Part shown: in pieces, positions 45,215 through 56,217 of the stretch
Layout: every line of letters begins with the position of its first letter
How positions within the stretch are numbered: the stretch's first letter is position 1
Position numbers and translations under genes: made by a program
The notes under the pieces: model-generated
Told to the model about the DNA's origin: nothing
The model's database searches: none
Seen by the model: only the letters and a program-made list of their open reading frames with translations
DNA from: Ariolimax columbianus
Lineage: Eukaryota > Mollusca > Gastropoda > Stylommatophora > Arionidae
DNA: 64,000 nucleotides
Assembly: GCA_036924085.1 (NCBI GenBank)
Contig: JAVGWX010000002.1
Location: forward strand, 52,017,105 to 52,081,104
Reading direction: 5' to 3'

Positions 45215-45412
45215 ATTTTCAACTGCCAAGGATGTTTTTATGTGAATGTACTGGACTTCCGAGTTTGTCATCTGTCTATTATAGAGCTAGTTGCTAATCT
45301 GACCTCTCTTGAGACCAGGCGATGCTAGAAATTGGTGAGGTTCGAACACCCACCGTTTTGCGCTTTCATTTCTTGAGAGACGAACGCCTTACCTCTCAGT
45401 TATAGCAACACT
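45215..45412 (-). repeat. tRNA-derived SINE family C, full head
   Basis: The minus strand shows ATAACTGAGAGGTAAGGCG (box A) and GGGTGTTCGAACCTCACC (box B), then a body with CTTGAGAC-type and GGACTTCCGAGTTTGTC motifs on +. Confidence 0.8.
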
Positions 45413-45419
45413 CACACGC

Positions 45420-46215
45420 ACGCATCACTGTATCAGTATACCGAACAGAACTGATTTTGCAGGATCGTGATAAAAGACGTAAATCTAAGATAGATAATGA
45501 TAAAAAATTAAGGTTAAAGAGATATGATTATTGTTAATAAAGAGGAGATCCTGATGAAGACCTTTTGGACATATCCTAGTTTGCAATTTTGTATTTGTGC
45601 CCACATAATACTAACTCATTCTTGGTTTCTGTGAGTAAATAAATTTGACATTCATTGTTAGGGCTGCTCTTTGATCGTTACATTGGTTGACTGCATTGAT
45701 CTTACTTGCAAAGAGAAAGAATATCTGCAATATTATATTGGCATCTTCCAGTTTAGGGAAATTCACTCAAGATGTTACATAATGAATGAGAGGCTGGAGT
45801 AAAACTCATTGTCAATGTTGGTTGACAAACTAGCAGGATTTAAAGACAGTTTTCCATGAGAATAATAACAAACGTTTCCACCTAAATAGATCTTTATCAA
45901 TGACTGGACACATGAAAATAGCACACATAAAAAAGAAAATATGATTAAGCCTTAATACTGATATTTTTGTGTGATGAGCGATGACAGAGTGTGTGGTATG
46001 AATGTCAATCTACTGACCATGGGGATATGTGTTGGTAACCATGGTATGGTATAGGTTTTTCTTTTGGAGGTAAAATAAAAACCTAGTCTATTCACTGCAG
46101 AAGCAAGCAGCCGTTATTCCGTAACCTTGTAAATTCTCTTGGAAGACCTCAGAAAATGGAATAAATACAGTGATGATAGTTTTTTAAATTGATATTTGTT
46201 GGTTTCATTTGTGCT
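45420..46215. other. Intron 4 stretch, nothing recognised
   Basis: AT-rich, no assignable ORF or repeat. Confidence 0.4.
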
Positions 46216-46261
46216 GTTTCTATTTGTCCAGTCCTTGATAAAGACTATTTAACTGAACTTT

Positions 46262-46622
46262 TTTATACTGGTTTAGAAGACTCTGCAGAGTCTGTATACA
46301 ACCAGTTTCTTTTACAGTCACTTGATCTAAAAAGACCTATTCGGATACAATCTATTCTTGAATGCATTAATTGACCCTGCCTCCACTATTTCTTGTGGCA
46401 ATGCATTTCAATCATTCACTACTCTCTGACTAAAAAAATATTTTCTAGTATCTAATCTGGACCTTTCTTTAATTAATTTGTGATTGTGCCCTCTTGTTCT
46501 TGTAGGCGTCTGTATTTTGAACAACTTGTTATAGTTTAATTTATCCTTTCTGTTGATTAACTTATAAACCTTTATTAAATCACCTCAAATTCTTCTCTTT
46601 TCTAGAACCTGAACAAAAACAC
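46262..46622 (-). mobile_element. CR1-like LINE 3' end, 5'-truncated copy
   Basis: The + strand TATACTGGTTTAGAAGACTC, TGCAGAGT, AATGCATTAATTGACCCTGC and GGCAATGCATTTCAATCATT parallel 4155-4500 of the longer copy (same orientation). It keeps only about 360 bp of the 3' end. Confidence 0.9.
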
Positions 46623-46984
46623 AAAATCTGCTACTTTTCTCATGCAGAATTGCATTTTAATCTTGCTTATTTTTCAACCAACAGAGATATTGCAGAAACT
46701 TATAACCTTACAAGAGCATGTGCATATCAAATTATAACTCGTATATTATCATAATAAATAATGATATTTCAAATGTAATATGAGTAATGTCACAGTATGA
46801 ACAAATTTTTGTGTTGACTTTACTTTTAGGCAGATTTCTTGTTTATTCTATAGTAGTAACATCATATTTGAATTGCAAATAACATTTAAAGTTATACATG
46901 CCTGGCATAAAATCCACATAAGTTGCTAAGGATGTCAAGAGTGTATTGCATGCGCCAACATGGTGCAGATGAATAATATTATAT

Positions 46985-47580
46985 CATAATTGCAGTTAAA
47001 AGATCACTGCCCCACTATTGACATACACCAAAGAGGAGCAGGGTCCTGTTATCCATTTTTTGAACAGCGAAGAGGGAAATGTATAGAAATTCATTGGTGA
47101 ATGAAGGTCCACTACAGTGAGGCATGCGTTTCACTTCAGCAAGTTTATGAGTGGAGTAGGAAGTTTCAAAACGGTGTGAGTTCTGTGACAGACTGTTCAC
47201 GACCGGGTGAGGTGCACTGAGTTATGACTCCAGGGTAGATTGCAGCCGTTGACCACCTCATAAAGAAAAATCGCAGATTGACTGTGAATGCAATTGCTGC
47301 ACATCTGGACATCAGTCAAGGTTCAGCACATCACATCATCCATGATTGGCCGTAGAACCACAAAGTGTCTGCAAGGTGGATGTCACTGCAGCTAACTCCA
47401 GAATTGAAACGACGTGTTGATGCCTGTCAGGAATTTTTGTGACGCTTTAAAGCGGAAGGTGATGGTCTCCTAGCAATATATGTTATTGTTACTGGGTTGT
47501 TACTTGGGTTCACTACCACAAGTCTGAAATGAAGAGAGCGAGCAAGCAATGGTGCCATCCCACCTTGAAAGTTTTGAAAG
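46985..47580 (+). mobile_element. mariner transposase fragment (second lineage)
   Basis: The + strand reads VSLQQVYEWSRKFQNGVSSV, then IAAVDHLIKKNRRLTVNAIA, AHLDISQGSAHHIIHDWP, RRVDACQEFL and RFKAEGDGLLA with stops. This is the HTH2-to-catalytic-start part of mariners with 'G.S..(I/V)IHD'. No terminal inverted repeats were found. It differs from the 38.8 kb copy. Confidence 0.82.
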
Positions 47581-48159
47581 TAAAGGCAATTATATAAGGA
47601 ATATTTTAGAAATAAAGCTGCATTTGGTTAAAATGTTTTTATCTCTGGCAACTTTTTGGCAAATTTTTTATCACATGGTATTTTTATAAAATGTTAATGT
47701 TTTCCTGTTGCTTGAACTATGTGTGAGCTTTGCCTGTCATGCATGCTTAGATGCATTTGTGTATTTTCTGTTTGTTTCTGAATTTAGTTTCTTTCGTTCT
47801 ACATAATTTTAATGTGATTGATTATAATCTTGAGTTTTCGATCCATCTGGTTCCCTTTGGAACAGAGAACAGTACCTGTTACTGTTTCAGGCCATGCTCT
47901 TGAACTTTATTTATTAGATCTCAGCTGCCTCGGTTTCCTCTTCAACTGCTCTTTACCAGGTGTTCTTTTACCTAGCAAGTCTTCTCTTCCCTTGAGAGTT
48001 TCAATCCAGTGCCTGTCTCGTTAGATTTCATTTTGAGATTGTGATCTATCTATCTGTGTTTTCTCTCCCTAATCCCTGTCGTGGTTCTTAAATATGTTCT
48101 TTGCCGCCAGAGACAAGTGTTTATTATTATTTCCAGCCACTTAACACAGAGTATTAGAA

Positions 48160-48310
48160 GGATGCATCTGTTGGTAAAGTAACATTCACTTTGCATTTAG
48201 TATGTGTTGGTATATATAAGGAGTAACATTCACTTTGCATTTAGTATGTGTTGGTATGTATAAGGAGTAACATTCACTTTTCATTTAGTATGTATTGGTA
48301 TGTATGATTG
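48160..48310. repeat. 44-bp tandem repeat, 3 copies
   Basis: Unit GTAACATTCACTTTGCATTT, AGTATGTGTTGGTATGTATA, AGGA. Confidence 0.9.
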
Positions 48311-48319
48311 TGTATGAAT

Positions 48320-48500
48320 TCATTTCACCTTTTCACTTCATGTGAAGCTTAGGAAACCCCCTCTCCTCACAGGAAGCCTGTAGTACTTGTAGCGGCAGTT
48401 CCAGTATTAATGGTTTTACATGAAGACCACTAGCCCCATGCTCAACATTCTTTGATTGCCTTTTACAACAGGCCTGGCCCAATTCTGTCCATCCTGCCAC
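48320..48500 (+). repeat. Dispersed repeat family E copy
   Basis: CACTTCATGTGAAGCTTAGG, CCCCATGCTCAACATTCTTT and GATTGCCTTTTACAACAGGC resemble 52900-53090. Confidence 0.45.
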
Positions 48501-48504
48501 CAGA

Positions 48505-49345
48505 GGATTGTATATGAAAAGTGACTGTTTATATGTTTAGATATACATGTGTATGAAAAGTAACTGTTTATATGTTTAGATAAATATGTGTATCAAAATT
48601 GACTGTTTATATGTTTAGATAAACATGTGTATTTTTTTGTTTTTTTTGTGTTTGCCTTATTTCTTTATTTCCCGAGGCGGTGTGCATTGCACTGTGGTTT
48701 TTATTTTGCGCCCGTTGGCCCAGTGCATCCGACTTCAGCATGCATTTTATGTAAGGGTCTGCATTTTCTAAGGGTTTGCTTCCCCGGGGTAAGCACCTTC
48801 TGGTTGTGAGCCGTGTCACTTAACCACTAGACCACGCCGTCCCCAATCATGTGTATGAAAAGTGACTGTTTATATGTTTAGATAAACATGTGTATGAAAA
48901 GTAACTGTTTTTATGTTTAGATAAACATGTGTATGAAAAGTGACTGTTTATATGTTTAGATAAACATGTGTATGAAAAGTGACTGTTTACATGTTCAGAT
49001 AAACATGTGTATGAAAAGTAACTATTTATATGTTTAGATAAACATGTGTATGAAAAGTAACAGTTTATATGTTTAGATAGACATGTGTTTGAAAAGTGAC
49101 TGTTTATATGTTTAAATAAACATGTGTATGAAAAGTGACTGTTTATATGTTTAGATAACATGTGTATGAAATGTAACTGTTTATATGCTTAGATAAACAT
49201 GTGTATGTAAAGGGCCTGTTTATATGTTTAGATAAACATGTGTATAAAAAGTGCCTGCATATATATATAGATAAACACGTGTATGTAAAGTGCCTGTTTA
49301 TATGTTTAGATAAACATGTGTATGAAAAGCAACTGTTTATATGTT
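48505..49345. repeat. 39-bp minisatellite, about 16 copies, split by a SINE
   Basis: Unit CATGTGTATGAAAAGTGACT, GTTTATATGTTTAGATAAA. The array stops at 48631 and resumes at 48846 after a family A SINE. The minus-strand 104-codon frame encodes 13-residue repeats (KHINSHFSYTCLS), an effect of the 39-bp period. Confidence 0.95.
48632..48845 (-). repeat. tRNA-derived SINE family A, copy 3, inside minisatellite
   Basis: Minus strand head (CGTGGTCTAGTGGTTAAGTG) and body core GCATGCTGAAGTCGGATG, T-rich reversed tail at 48632-48648. A deletion removes the box B region (between AAGCACC and GGGGTAA). The flanks both read CATGTGTAT, but that is also part of the array unit, so the target duplication cannot be proven. 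Confidence 0.92.
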
Positions 49346-49479
49346 AACTCAAAAACAACACTTCCAAGTGTTCAGATTCATGAACTAGCATAGTTGTACA
49401 TCAGTGCGATGTGAGCAAATTGACAAAATGCATGCTGAAGTCCTGTAGAAACTTGAAGTCACTAGAAAAAGATATCTAC

Positions 49480-50395
49480 ACCCCAATGGTAGAATAGAAG
49501 TTCCCCAGAGATGTCTCTTGTCACCATTTTTATTTCCGCAAGTCATTGACTGGATTATGAAGCCACTAACATCAACCAGCAATGATGGAGTTATATGGAC
49601 TTTTGCAAAGCAGCTTGATAATTTGGACTTTGCCGATGATTTGACCCTTCTGACTCATACCCGTGGTCAGGTGCAAAATAATTAAGTATGCTTGATGAGC
49701 GGTTCCAGACTTTAGTCTGCAAACACACAGGGGACAAAACACAGGTTTTGAGAATCAATGCAACTACCAATAATCAGAATGTGTTGAGTGACACCCTTCT
49801 ACAAGATGTGAGCTCTTTAATATATTGTGGTAACAATAAAGGCAAAATGTAAGGCAAGGATACAGATGTCAGAATACAGATTCAAAAGGTGAGGGATAAT
49901 TTCATTGCTTTGGGAAACTTACGGAAATCAAAAGAAATGAAGTCCAATATGAAAATACAAATCTTCAACTCCAATGTAAAGTCCATTCTATTGTATGGCA
50001 CTGAAACACGGAGAACAACAACATAAATAACAATGGTACAGACTTTCATAAATGGGTGCCTGTGCAGAATAACTCTTGAATGATAAAATCACTTATGTGA
50101 ATCTATGGGAGAAATCTGGACCTGTGGAACAAGACATGAAGAGAAGACATTTACATTGGATAGATCATACATTAAAGAAAACAGTTGATAGCATTGTAAG
50201 GCAGTCTCAGTTCTGAAACCCCAGAGGCAAGAGAAGTACTCATTCATAGCAAAGAGAGCTTAATGCAAACATCAAAGAAACTTGGAAGTTGTGGATTGAG
50301 TTGGCGCAGATATACCATGATAGGAAGAATTGGGTGCATTTGTTGAAGACCTGTGCTTCACAGGGGGAGGTACAAGATTAATTGATTAATTAATT
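49480..50395 (+). mobile_element. LINE RT remnant (catalytic box to C-terminus)
   Basis: The + strand reads CLLSPFLFPQVIDWIMK, LDFADDLTLLTHTRGQVQN (catalytic FADD), TDVRIQIQKVRDNFIALGNL, KSKEMKSNMKIQIFNSNVKS, ILLYGTETRRTTT and FINGCLCRIT. Numerous stops. Same lineage as 19.6-20.1 kb. Confidence 0.88.
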
Positions 50396-50475
50396 TATGC
50401 TGAAGTTAGATGCACTAGGTTGTAAGATGCAAAACATAGTACAACAAACTCTGCATTAGGAAACTAAGCGAATCA
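50396..50475 (+). repeat. SINE family A body fragment
   Basis: TTATGCTGAAGTTAGATGCA, CTAGGTTGTAAGATGCAAAA and CATAGTACAACAAACTCTGC follow the family A body. The head is missing. Confidence 0.7.
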
Positions 50476-50479
50476 CAAG

Positions 50480-51225
50480 GGATGTTCAAAATGTATCTGA
50501 CCTTAGGCTGGAAAATTAAAACAAAAATCAAAAATAACTTTTTGTTGTCTACTCATGAGTGAGGAGTCTTGGAATGAATTTTGCCATGACACATCGTATT
50601 TCAAGATCATCAGTCAAAATTAATTTCACTGAATCGTACAAAATTGCCACTTCACTCAGATAAAAATTTAAAATATCATGCATGCTCATACGATATCTAC
50701 ATGGGCACGCAGGCCCGTCCCAAGGCTGCTATTGATTTGTGGAAACCAACAAAAATAAGGTTGGTTACTTTTTGATTAGACCTTGTAAACTAAAACAACA
50801 CACAATTCTGGCTTAAAATACACAAAGACCAAAATAACCAACACAAACAATTTTTCAATATATTACAAATAAATTATACATGTTATTTATCTAAAAGTGG
50901 TTCAGCTGAAAAAAACACATAATTTGAAATACTGATAATCCATACACATTTGATGGATATGTCATATATATGTGGTACAGTATGTTCAATCTGTCTTTTG
51001 TGGTATGTGTCGATGTACAAAATTACTGCATGTTTTGTGTGCCTAGATGTTTTATAACCACTGTCAGCTTAGCCTGTCTATACCTGGTATAAATACTGTG
51101 TTTAGAAGTGGTGAAACAAACAGCATGTTGAAACTTATTGATTTTAACTGTCATGATATGGTTCATGTGTTATCTATCATCTAATCTGTTGGGATTCATC
51201 TCAGTATCTTGATGTGTGAAAGGGG
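50480..51225. other. Intron 4 stretch, nothing recognised
   Basis: AT-rich; no assignable ORF or repeat. Confidence 0.4.
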
Positions 51226-51229
51226 AGCA

Positions 51230-51378
51230 AACAATAGTAACACTAACCTGTCTGGCTTGTCATAAGAGGTATCTAAGGAGGGTTGGGCATGGTGCTGGTT
51301 TCCACATCCTGCAGAAACTTTAAGCCACGAGAAAAAGAAAAGACTTCTACATTCCATTGTAGAGGAGGAGTGATGAAG
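51230..51378 (-). repeat. Dispersed repeat family E fragment
   Basis: The + strand GGCTTGTCATAAGAGGTATC, GGAGGGTTGGGCATGGTGCT and CAGAAACTTTAAGCCACGAG match pieces near 11470 and 11800 and, in reverse, 53020-53090. Confidence 0.55.
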
Positions 51379-51476
51379 TGAAATAAACTTCTTGTGGCCA
51401 TATGCTCACTTTTCGTAAATCCTGTTTCATTTTTGTTTGTTCTGTTTTGAGAAAATAATTGCACCATTTATTGACA

Positions 51477-51732
51477 GCGGGACAGCGTGGGTTAGTGGTT
51501 AACTGATACGGCTCACAACCAGAAAGTGCTGGGTTCAATCCCCATCACAGCACCAGCTGTTACCCCAGGGAAGCAAACCCTTAGAAAATACAGGAGGAAG
51601 CAGAATCTTACATAAAATGCATGCTGAAGTCGGATGCACTGGGCCGACAGGCGCAAAAAAACACCACAGTGCAACGCTCAACGTCTTGGGGATTAGAGAA
51701 ACAAGGCGAAAGCAAATAAAAAAATAAAATAA
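51477..51732 (+). repeat. tRNA-derived SINE family A, copy 4, with target-site duplication
   Basis: Box A GGGTTAGTGGTTAACTG, box B GGGTTCAATCCCCATC, core GCATGCTGAAGTCGGATGCA, CGACAGGCGCAAAA, then an (AAATA)-rich tail. ATTGACA flanks both ends (51470-51476 and 51733-51739). Confidence 0.95.
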
Positions 51733-51744
51733 ATTGACAATATT

Positions 51745-51935
51745 AAAAGACAGTCTTTGTTATGGAATCCCCAAAGTAAGAGATATAGAGCAAGACCAAA
51801 GCACTCTTGGATAAGATAACTCATTCAGGCATGCATAACAGGGATACAGAAGATTTGGAGAGAGCTGAACCAGATGGCATAGGACAGAAGAACTTACACA
51901 TATGTGTAGATGACCTGTTTTTCACAGAAAGATTT
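51745..51935 (+). mobile_element. LINE RT extreme C-terminal fragment
   Basis: The + strand reads LLWNPQSKRYRARPKHSWIR and IQKIWRELNQMA then DRRTY, the 'WNPQGKRKRGRPR..W...' end found in the 49.5 kb lineage. The SINE copy 4 target lies just upstream. Confidence 0.75.
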
Positions 51936-52005
51936 TGATTGGTTGATTGATGTACAGGTGTGCAAACAATGTTGGTAATTTTCTGCAATTTTTCAATTGG
52001 CTTAG

Positions 52006-52082
52006 GTTGATATTCCCAGCATAATGAAGTTCAGGAAGGCTTTGAGCAAGTCAATCCTTGATATGGACTCAGCCAAAACCAG
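52006..52082 (+). CDS. ARHGAP17/44: ARHGAP17/44-like exon 5 (BAR), GC donor
   Basis: The acceptor is ggcttag|gttgat. The exon reads VDIPSIMKFRKALSKSILDM, DSAKT plus AG of an arginine codon. VDIPSI...L..DMDS.K matches the VEIPNIQKQRK...LDMDS segment of the family. The 3' boundary is CAG|gcaagt, a GC donor with otherwise perfect consensus; no GT that fits the phase lies beside it. Phase 2 at the end matches the single base that opens exon 6. Confidence 0.93.
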
Positions 52083-52084
52083 GC

Positions 52085-52445
52085 AAGTACATTTTAGCAA
52101 TGTAATCTTTGTTACAACCAGGTCAGCAGATTTTATCTTTGTTAAAATGACATTAGTAGATGTTATCTTTGTTTAAACTAGGCCATCATGTCTCATTATT
52201 GTTACAGCCAGGTCAGTAAACTATCTTTGTTACAACCAGTCAGTAGACTATTTTTGTTTCAACCAGTTCAGCGGATTATATCTTTGTTAAAATGACGTTA
52301 GTAGATGTTATCTTTGTTAAAACTAGGCCAGCATGTCTCATCATTGTTATAACCAGGCCAGCAGATGTTATCTTTGTTAAAACTAGGCCAGCATGTCCTT
52401 ATCTTTGTGTAAACTGGGTCGGCATATCTTATCTTTGGTTAAATT
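52085..52445. repeat. About 31-bp degenerate minisatellite, roughly 11 copies
   Basis: Unit like TTATCTTTGTTAAAACTAGG, CCAGCATGTC with many indels. It begins immediately after the exon 5 GC donor: GTTACAACCAGGTCAGCAGA repeats start within about 30 bp of the exon end. Confidence 0.85.
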
Positions 52446-52659
52446 ATAGGTACAACAGGCTGGGGATTTAATTTTGCTTTTGTGTATTAGTCTATTATGG
52501 ATGCCACCAGGCTTCTGGATTTGACTGGGATTCACACTAGTTGACAACTTACACTTCAGTCTGTGGAGTACATCTTGTGGTTTTCATTTGGACTAGTTTG
52601 TTTGGTCATTTTGTGGCGTTTTCCTCTCCGATTGTCATGTCATTGTCTATTTGAGATAT

Positions 52660-53095
52660 TATTTTGGTTACCCTGTGTCATACTTCCACGGCCCAGTGTA
52701 CATGGCTGAACGCCACAAGGTTGGCCTCCTTCACCCTGATCGTTGACAATTGTGTGGCTGGAAAATGTACACACAGGCCAATAATGGACTTAACACATTG
52801 CCTGGGAGAAATTGGGCCCTGCCCAGTTAGTAACATGCCCAAGACACATCTCATCTCTACCACACGCAGAGCGATCTCCATAAACCACTGGGACATTTCA
52901 TCATATTCAAAACCTTTTCAGCTCCATGTGAAGCATAGCTCTTCACCAAGTACAAGCTAAGCCATCAAGCATTGAACTGTCTATATCTGTTGAAGTTTTT
53001 GGATCTTCAAGTTTCTACAGGATGATGTAGCCAGGACTAAACCCAACCCTCTTTGGTTGCTTCTAATGACATTCCTGGCAGGTAACAGTGTTACT
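52660..53095 (+). repeat. Unassigned region with family E similarity
   Basis: 52900-53090 shares AAAACCTTTTCAGCTCCATG, GTGAAGCATAG and CCAACCCTCTTTGGTTGC with other family E pieces. The 72- and 98-codon overlapping frames at 52664-52960 match nothing I know. Confidence 0.45.
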
Positions 53096-53220
53096 ATTCT
53101 TTTCTTCCTTTCATGTTCAGGTAACACTGGAAAAACTGGCACAAATTTTGTAACTGTGATCGTTTAAATAGTTTAACAAAAGGTTATTAAAACGTCAAGT
53201 GCCCCATCTTTTTTTATCAG

Positions 53221-53341
53221 ACTGAACCAGGTCGTCCGTCAGTCCCAGGTCCCTGGTGCTAACATGGCCAATGCTGCTGCCAAAGCTGATGCCATTAAGG
53301 AAGAGTATGAAGAAGCCACTCTAAAAATGGAGAACATTAAG
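53221..53341 (+). CDS. ARHGAP17/44: ARHGAP17/44-like exon 6 (BAR)
   Basis: The acceptor is ttttttatcag|a and the donor attaag|gtcagt. After completing Arg160 it reads LNQVVRQSQVPGANMANAAA, KADAIKEEYEEATLKMENIK. The AKADA(I/L)xEExEEA stretch resembles ARHGAP44 closely. The high Glu/Lys/Ala content fits a BAR coiled-coil helix. Confidence 0.95.
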
Positions 53342-53544
53342 GTCAGTTGTTGGTTGGATATGGCTTCTAAAAATGTTACATAAGTTTACAAATCCAGAAA
53401 CGCTGTTATTGTTGTTACGGATCCAGCGACTTTCAAGCTATTGCCTTACAGCCAAATGCTGTGTCATGGTATCCATACATGTTTGTTAGTTGTTTAGTAG
53501 CATACAAAGTTTTTCATTTATCTGGTCTCTGAAAAAGCATTTTT

Positions 53545-54200
53545 CTAATATTGTTGTGTGCTTACATTCAAAAAGGTGATGAGCAGTGGTTTTGTATGGG
53601 TGTGTGTAGCACTAAAAAGCCAGAAAAATACAGAACTTAATGATTTAAGAACAGTACTCTGTCAACTATGCCAGCAGTCCACACCAAAAAGAGTAGTGGT
53701 ACAGTGGGTTCCATCCCACTGTAACATTCAAGGCAACGAGGAGGCAGACAGAGTGGCAAAAGAAGGTGCAAGACTACCACAACCAGATTCTAGTGTGACC
53801 TACGAAGAGTCCAAATGGTTTATTAGGGACAGATACATGGCAAAATGGGAAACAGAACATACTGGCTACACAAAAAATGATGCATATTACCAGTTGAACA
53901 GAAAAGAGCAGGTCATGGTCTTCAGACTCCGCACAGGCCACAACAGACTGAGGTACCATCTATTCAATAAACTGAAGATAGGTGGCACTGACGAATGCAC
54001 CTGTGGTACAGGGAAAATGACAGCTGAACACCTGCTGCAAAATTGCCCAACATACGAGGACCAGAGAAAGCACATGTGGCCATCACCAGTGCCAACACTA
54101 GACAAGCTCTATGGCAGTGTCGACAGCCTCAAGATGACAGCTGCTTTCTTCGAACAAATTCAAGTTGACGTCTGACAACGTACGAAGAAGAAGAAGAACA
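53545..54200 (+). mobile_element. RNase-H LINE 3' end, well-preserved copy
   Basis: A 205-codon open frame: LNDLRTVLCQLCQQST, VVVQWVPSHCNIQGNEEADR (RNase H C-terminal motif with His and the last acidic residue), KWFIRDRYMAKWETEHTGYT, FRLRTGHNRLRYHLF and ECTCGTGKMTAEHLLQNCPT (Cys/His block). It stops at 54175, followed by a cgtacgaagaagaagaagaa-type tail. 5'-truncated: no RT present. It lies in intron 6 of the host gene in sense orientation. Confidence 0.93.
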
Positions 54201-54721
54201 AGTAAGGGTGTGTGTATACACATGACACTCTGGAGTGTGCTGTGGCTGGATTCTGTTCAGGGAGCTGGTTGAGTGGGATGTTTCTGGTTCTCAGCCGGAA
54301 AATGGTGCTGTGATCAATCATTAGAATTGATTGATACTGTCATTTGGATTAGGACTTGTCATATGTCCGTAGACCTCCCTCCCTGTGTTTCCAATATCCC
54401 ATCTGTTCAGCCAAGTTTTCTTGTTTGCTGTTCTTAAGAGTTGCCATCTGTTTGTAGAGTTGTTGCTGTGTGTGGCTGGTCTTGTCTTGATCCCTTCTTT
54501 GCTAGTCTGCTGCCGGCCATGTCATTGTCAGGTGTGTTTGAGTGAGTACTTGATCCACTGCATAATGACTTTGATGAAATGGGAGGGGATAATGTGGTAA
54601 ACTTCTAGAAATATTTGGATAAGACCATGTCTACAACATCCAGCCTCTTCTAAAGTTTGAAGGACGAACATCGAGTGTGTAAAAAAAAACAAACGTTTGG
54701 CCCTTTAAAGGAAAGATCTCC

Positions 54722-54768
54722 TTCTTCTGCGTTCATTCTCAGTCTCCCGCTACCAAGCCCTCCAACAA
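54722..54768 (-). repeat. Family B 3'-end fragment
   Basis: TTCTTCTGCGTTCATTCTCA then GTCTCCCGCTACCAAGCCCT: only the tail-side end. Confidence 0.6.
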
Positions 54769-54999
54769 ATAGTTTCCCCAGCAGAACATTGAAAACATGC
54801 GGGTGTGATATGAAATCCGTCCAGCATTGGTCAGCAAGCGATGATTCGGTTTCTAACAGCTGAAGGATGTCGATCAGTTGGCAATCATTGCAGAATGCAG
54901 GCAGTATCTGGTGATAACCAGCTACAGTAGATTGGAATCAAACATGGGTCACGCAGGAAGGTACCCCAGCAAGGATGATCCAGTGTGTAAAATGAGTGA

Positions 55000-55345
55000 G
55001 CTTCTCCTGCAAGAATTATCCGGAGTGTGTACAGTAAGCTTCTCCTGCAAGAATTATCCGGAGTGTGTACAGTAAGCTTCTCCTGCAAGAATTATCCGGA
55101 GTGTGTACAGTAAGCTTCCCCTGCAAGAATTATCCGGAGTGTGTACAGTGAGCTTCCCCTGCAAGAATTATCCAGAGTGTGTACAGTAAGCTTCTCCTGC
55201 AAGAATTATCCGGAGTGTGTACAGTAAGCTTTCCCTGTAAGAATTATCCAGAGTGTGTACAGTAAGCTTCTCCTGCAAGAATTATCCGGAGTGTGTACAG
55301 TAAGCTTCTCCTGCAAGAATTATCCGGAGTGTGTATAATGAGTGA
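55000..55345. repeat. 38-bp minisatellite, about 9 copies
   Basis: Unit GTACAGTAAGCTTCTCCTGC, AAGAATTATCCGGAGTGT. Very homogeneous; variants TTCCCC, CCAGAGT. It ends 140 bp before exon 7. Confidence 0.95.
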
Positions 55346-55487
55346 GCTTCACATGCCATTACTATCCATACTCTTCGCCATCTGCTGGAAAGAGATTGAG
55401 AACCTATGAAGTACATTGATATAAATTCTCCATAACATAACATCAAAATAATACAAAATTCAGTTCCCTTTTTCTTCTGATCCACAG

Positions 55488-55556
55488 GACTGCTTATCCA
55501 TAGAACTGTGCAATTTTGCTTCCAAAGAGTGTGAACACAGCAACACCCTGTTGAAT
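55488..55556 (+). CDS. ARHGAP17/44: ARHGAP17/44-like exon 7 (BAR)
   Basis: The acceptor is tgatccacag|gac and the donor ttgaat|gtaagt. Its 23 codons read DCLSIELCNFASKECEHSNT, LLN. This corresponds to the family motif D-x-L-x-x-(D/E)-(M/L)-(Y/C)-(N/S)-F-x-(A/S)-KE. Phase 0 at both ends. A 38-bp minisatellite ends about 150 bp upstream. Confidence 0.93.
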
Positions 55557-55631
55557 GTAAGTAGAGATATTACTCAACTAAATGCAACCATCACATCTTT
55601 ATGCAAAGAATGACTAATTGAATGAAGGGTG

Positions 55632-55815
55632 TGCATTCCCTCTTCAATCCCTTCTCCTTAGCCAGTCTGCTTTGTTGCAGCCTTTTTTCCAGGATCACCG
55701 TGTAGAGGTGTAGAAGGGTTTTGGCGGCTCTAGTTCGCAGCCCTGACGCTAGCAGTCAGCTATGGGTCGCTGACCACTGCAGCTCATGTGCTGCTCAGCA
55801 TCTTGATCCCTAAGG
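55632..55815 (-). repeat. Short retroelement family B, 5' half
   Basis: The + strand has CCCTCTTCAATCCCTTCTCC, TTAGCCAGTCTGC, CAGGATCACCGTGTAGAGGT, CGCTAGCAGTCAGCTATGGG and CAGCATCTTGATCCC, colinear with 9475-9655. Confidence 0.85.
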
Positions 55816-56217
55816 GTGTGTTTGTTGCTGCTTTGGAAGATGTTATAGATGGGATGGTGACTGACTGCTTTGTCAGTCCTCAGCCAAAGATCAAAAAAAG
55901 AATTAGCATTGCTGTTTTGCTGTATAGATATTGATGTAAATATAAGGTGAATGTGATATGTCATGTATATTATGTGGTCCCACCTGAGTGGTGCCTGGAT
56001 TGAAAAAAGAATGGGACCAATGAAACCTTTCAAGCAAAAAGTTGTGATAGGTGACTAAAGATGGCTGTGCATTGGACTAGAAACCTCATGTAAACCCATT
56101 GCTATAAAACCATCACTTCAAATTCTCGAATACAGACTTCCTGTAAAGTGGTCATTTGTGGTGCTGGCCTTATTCTTCCAGTGAGATAAAATACCAGTAA
56201 ATCAGGGATAAACTAGA

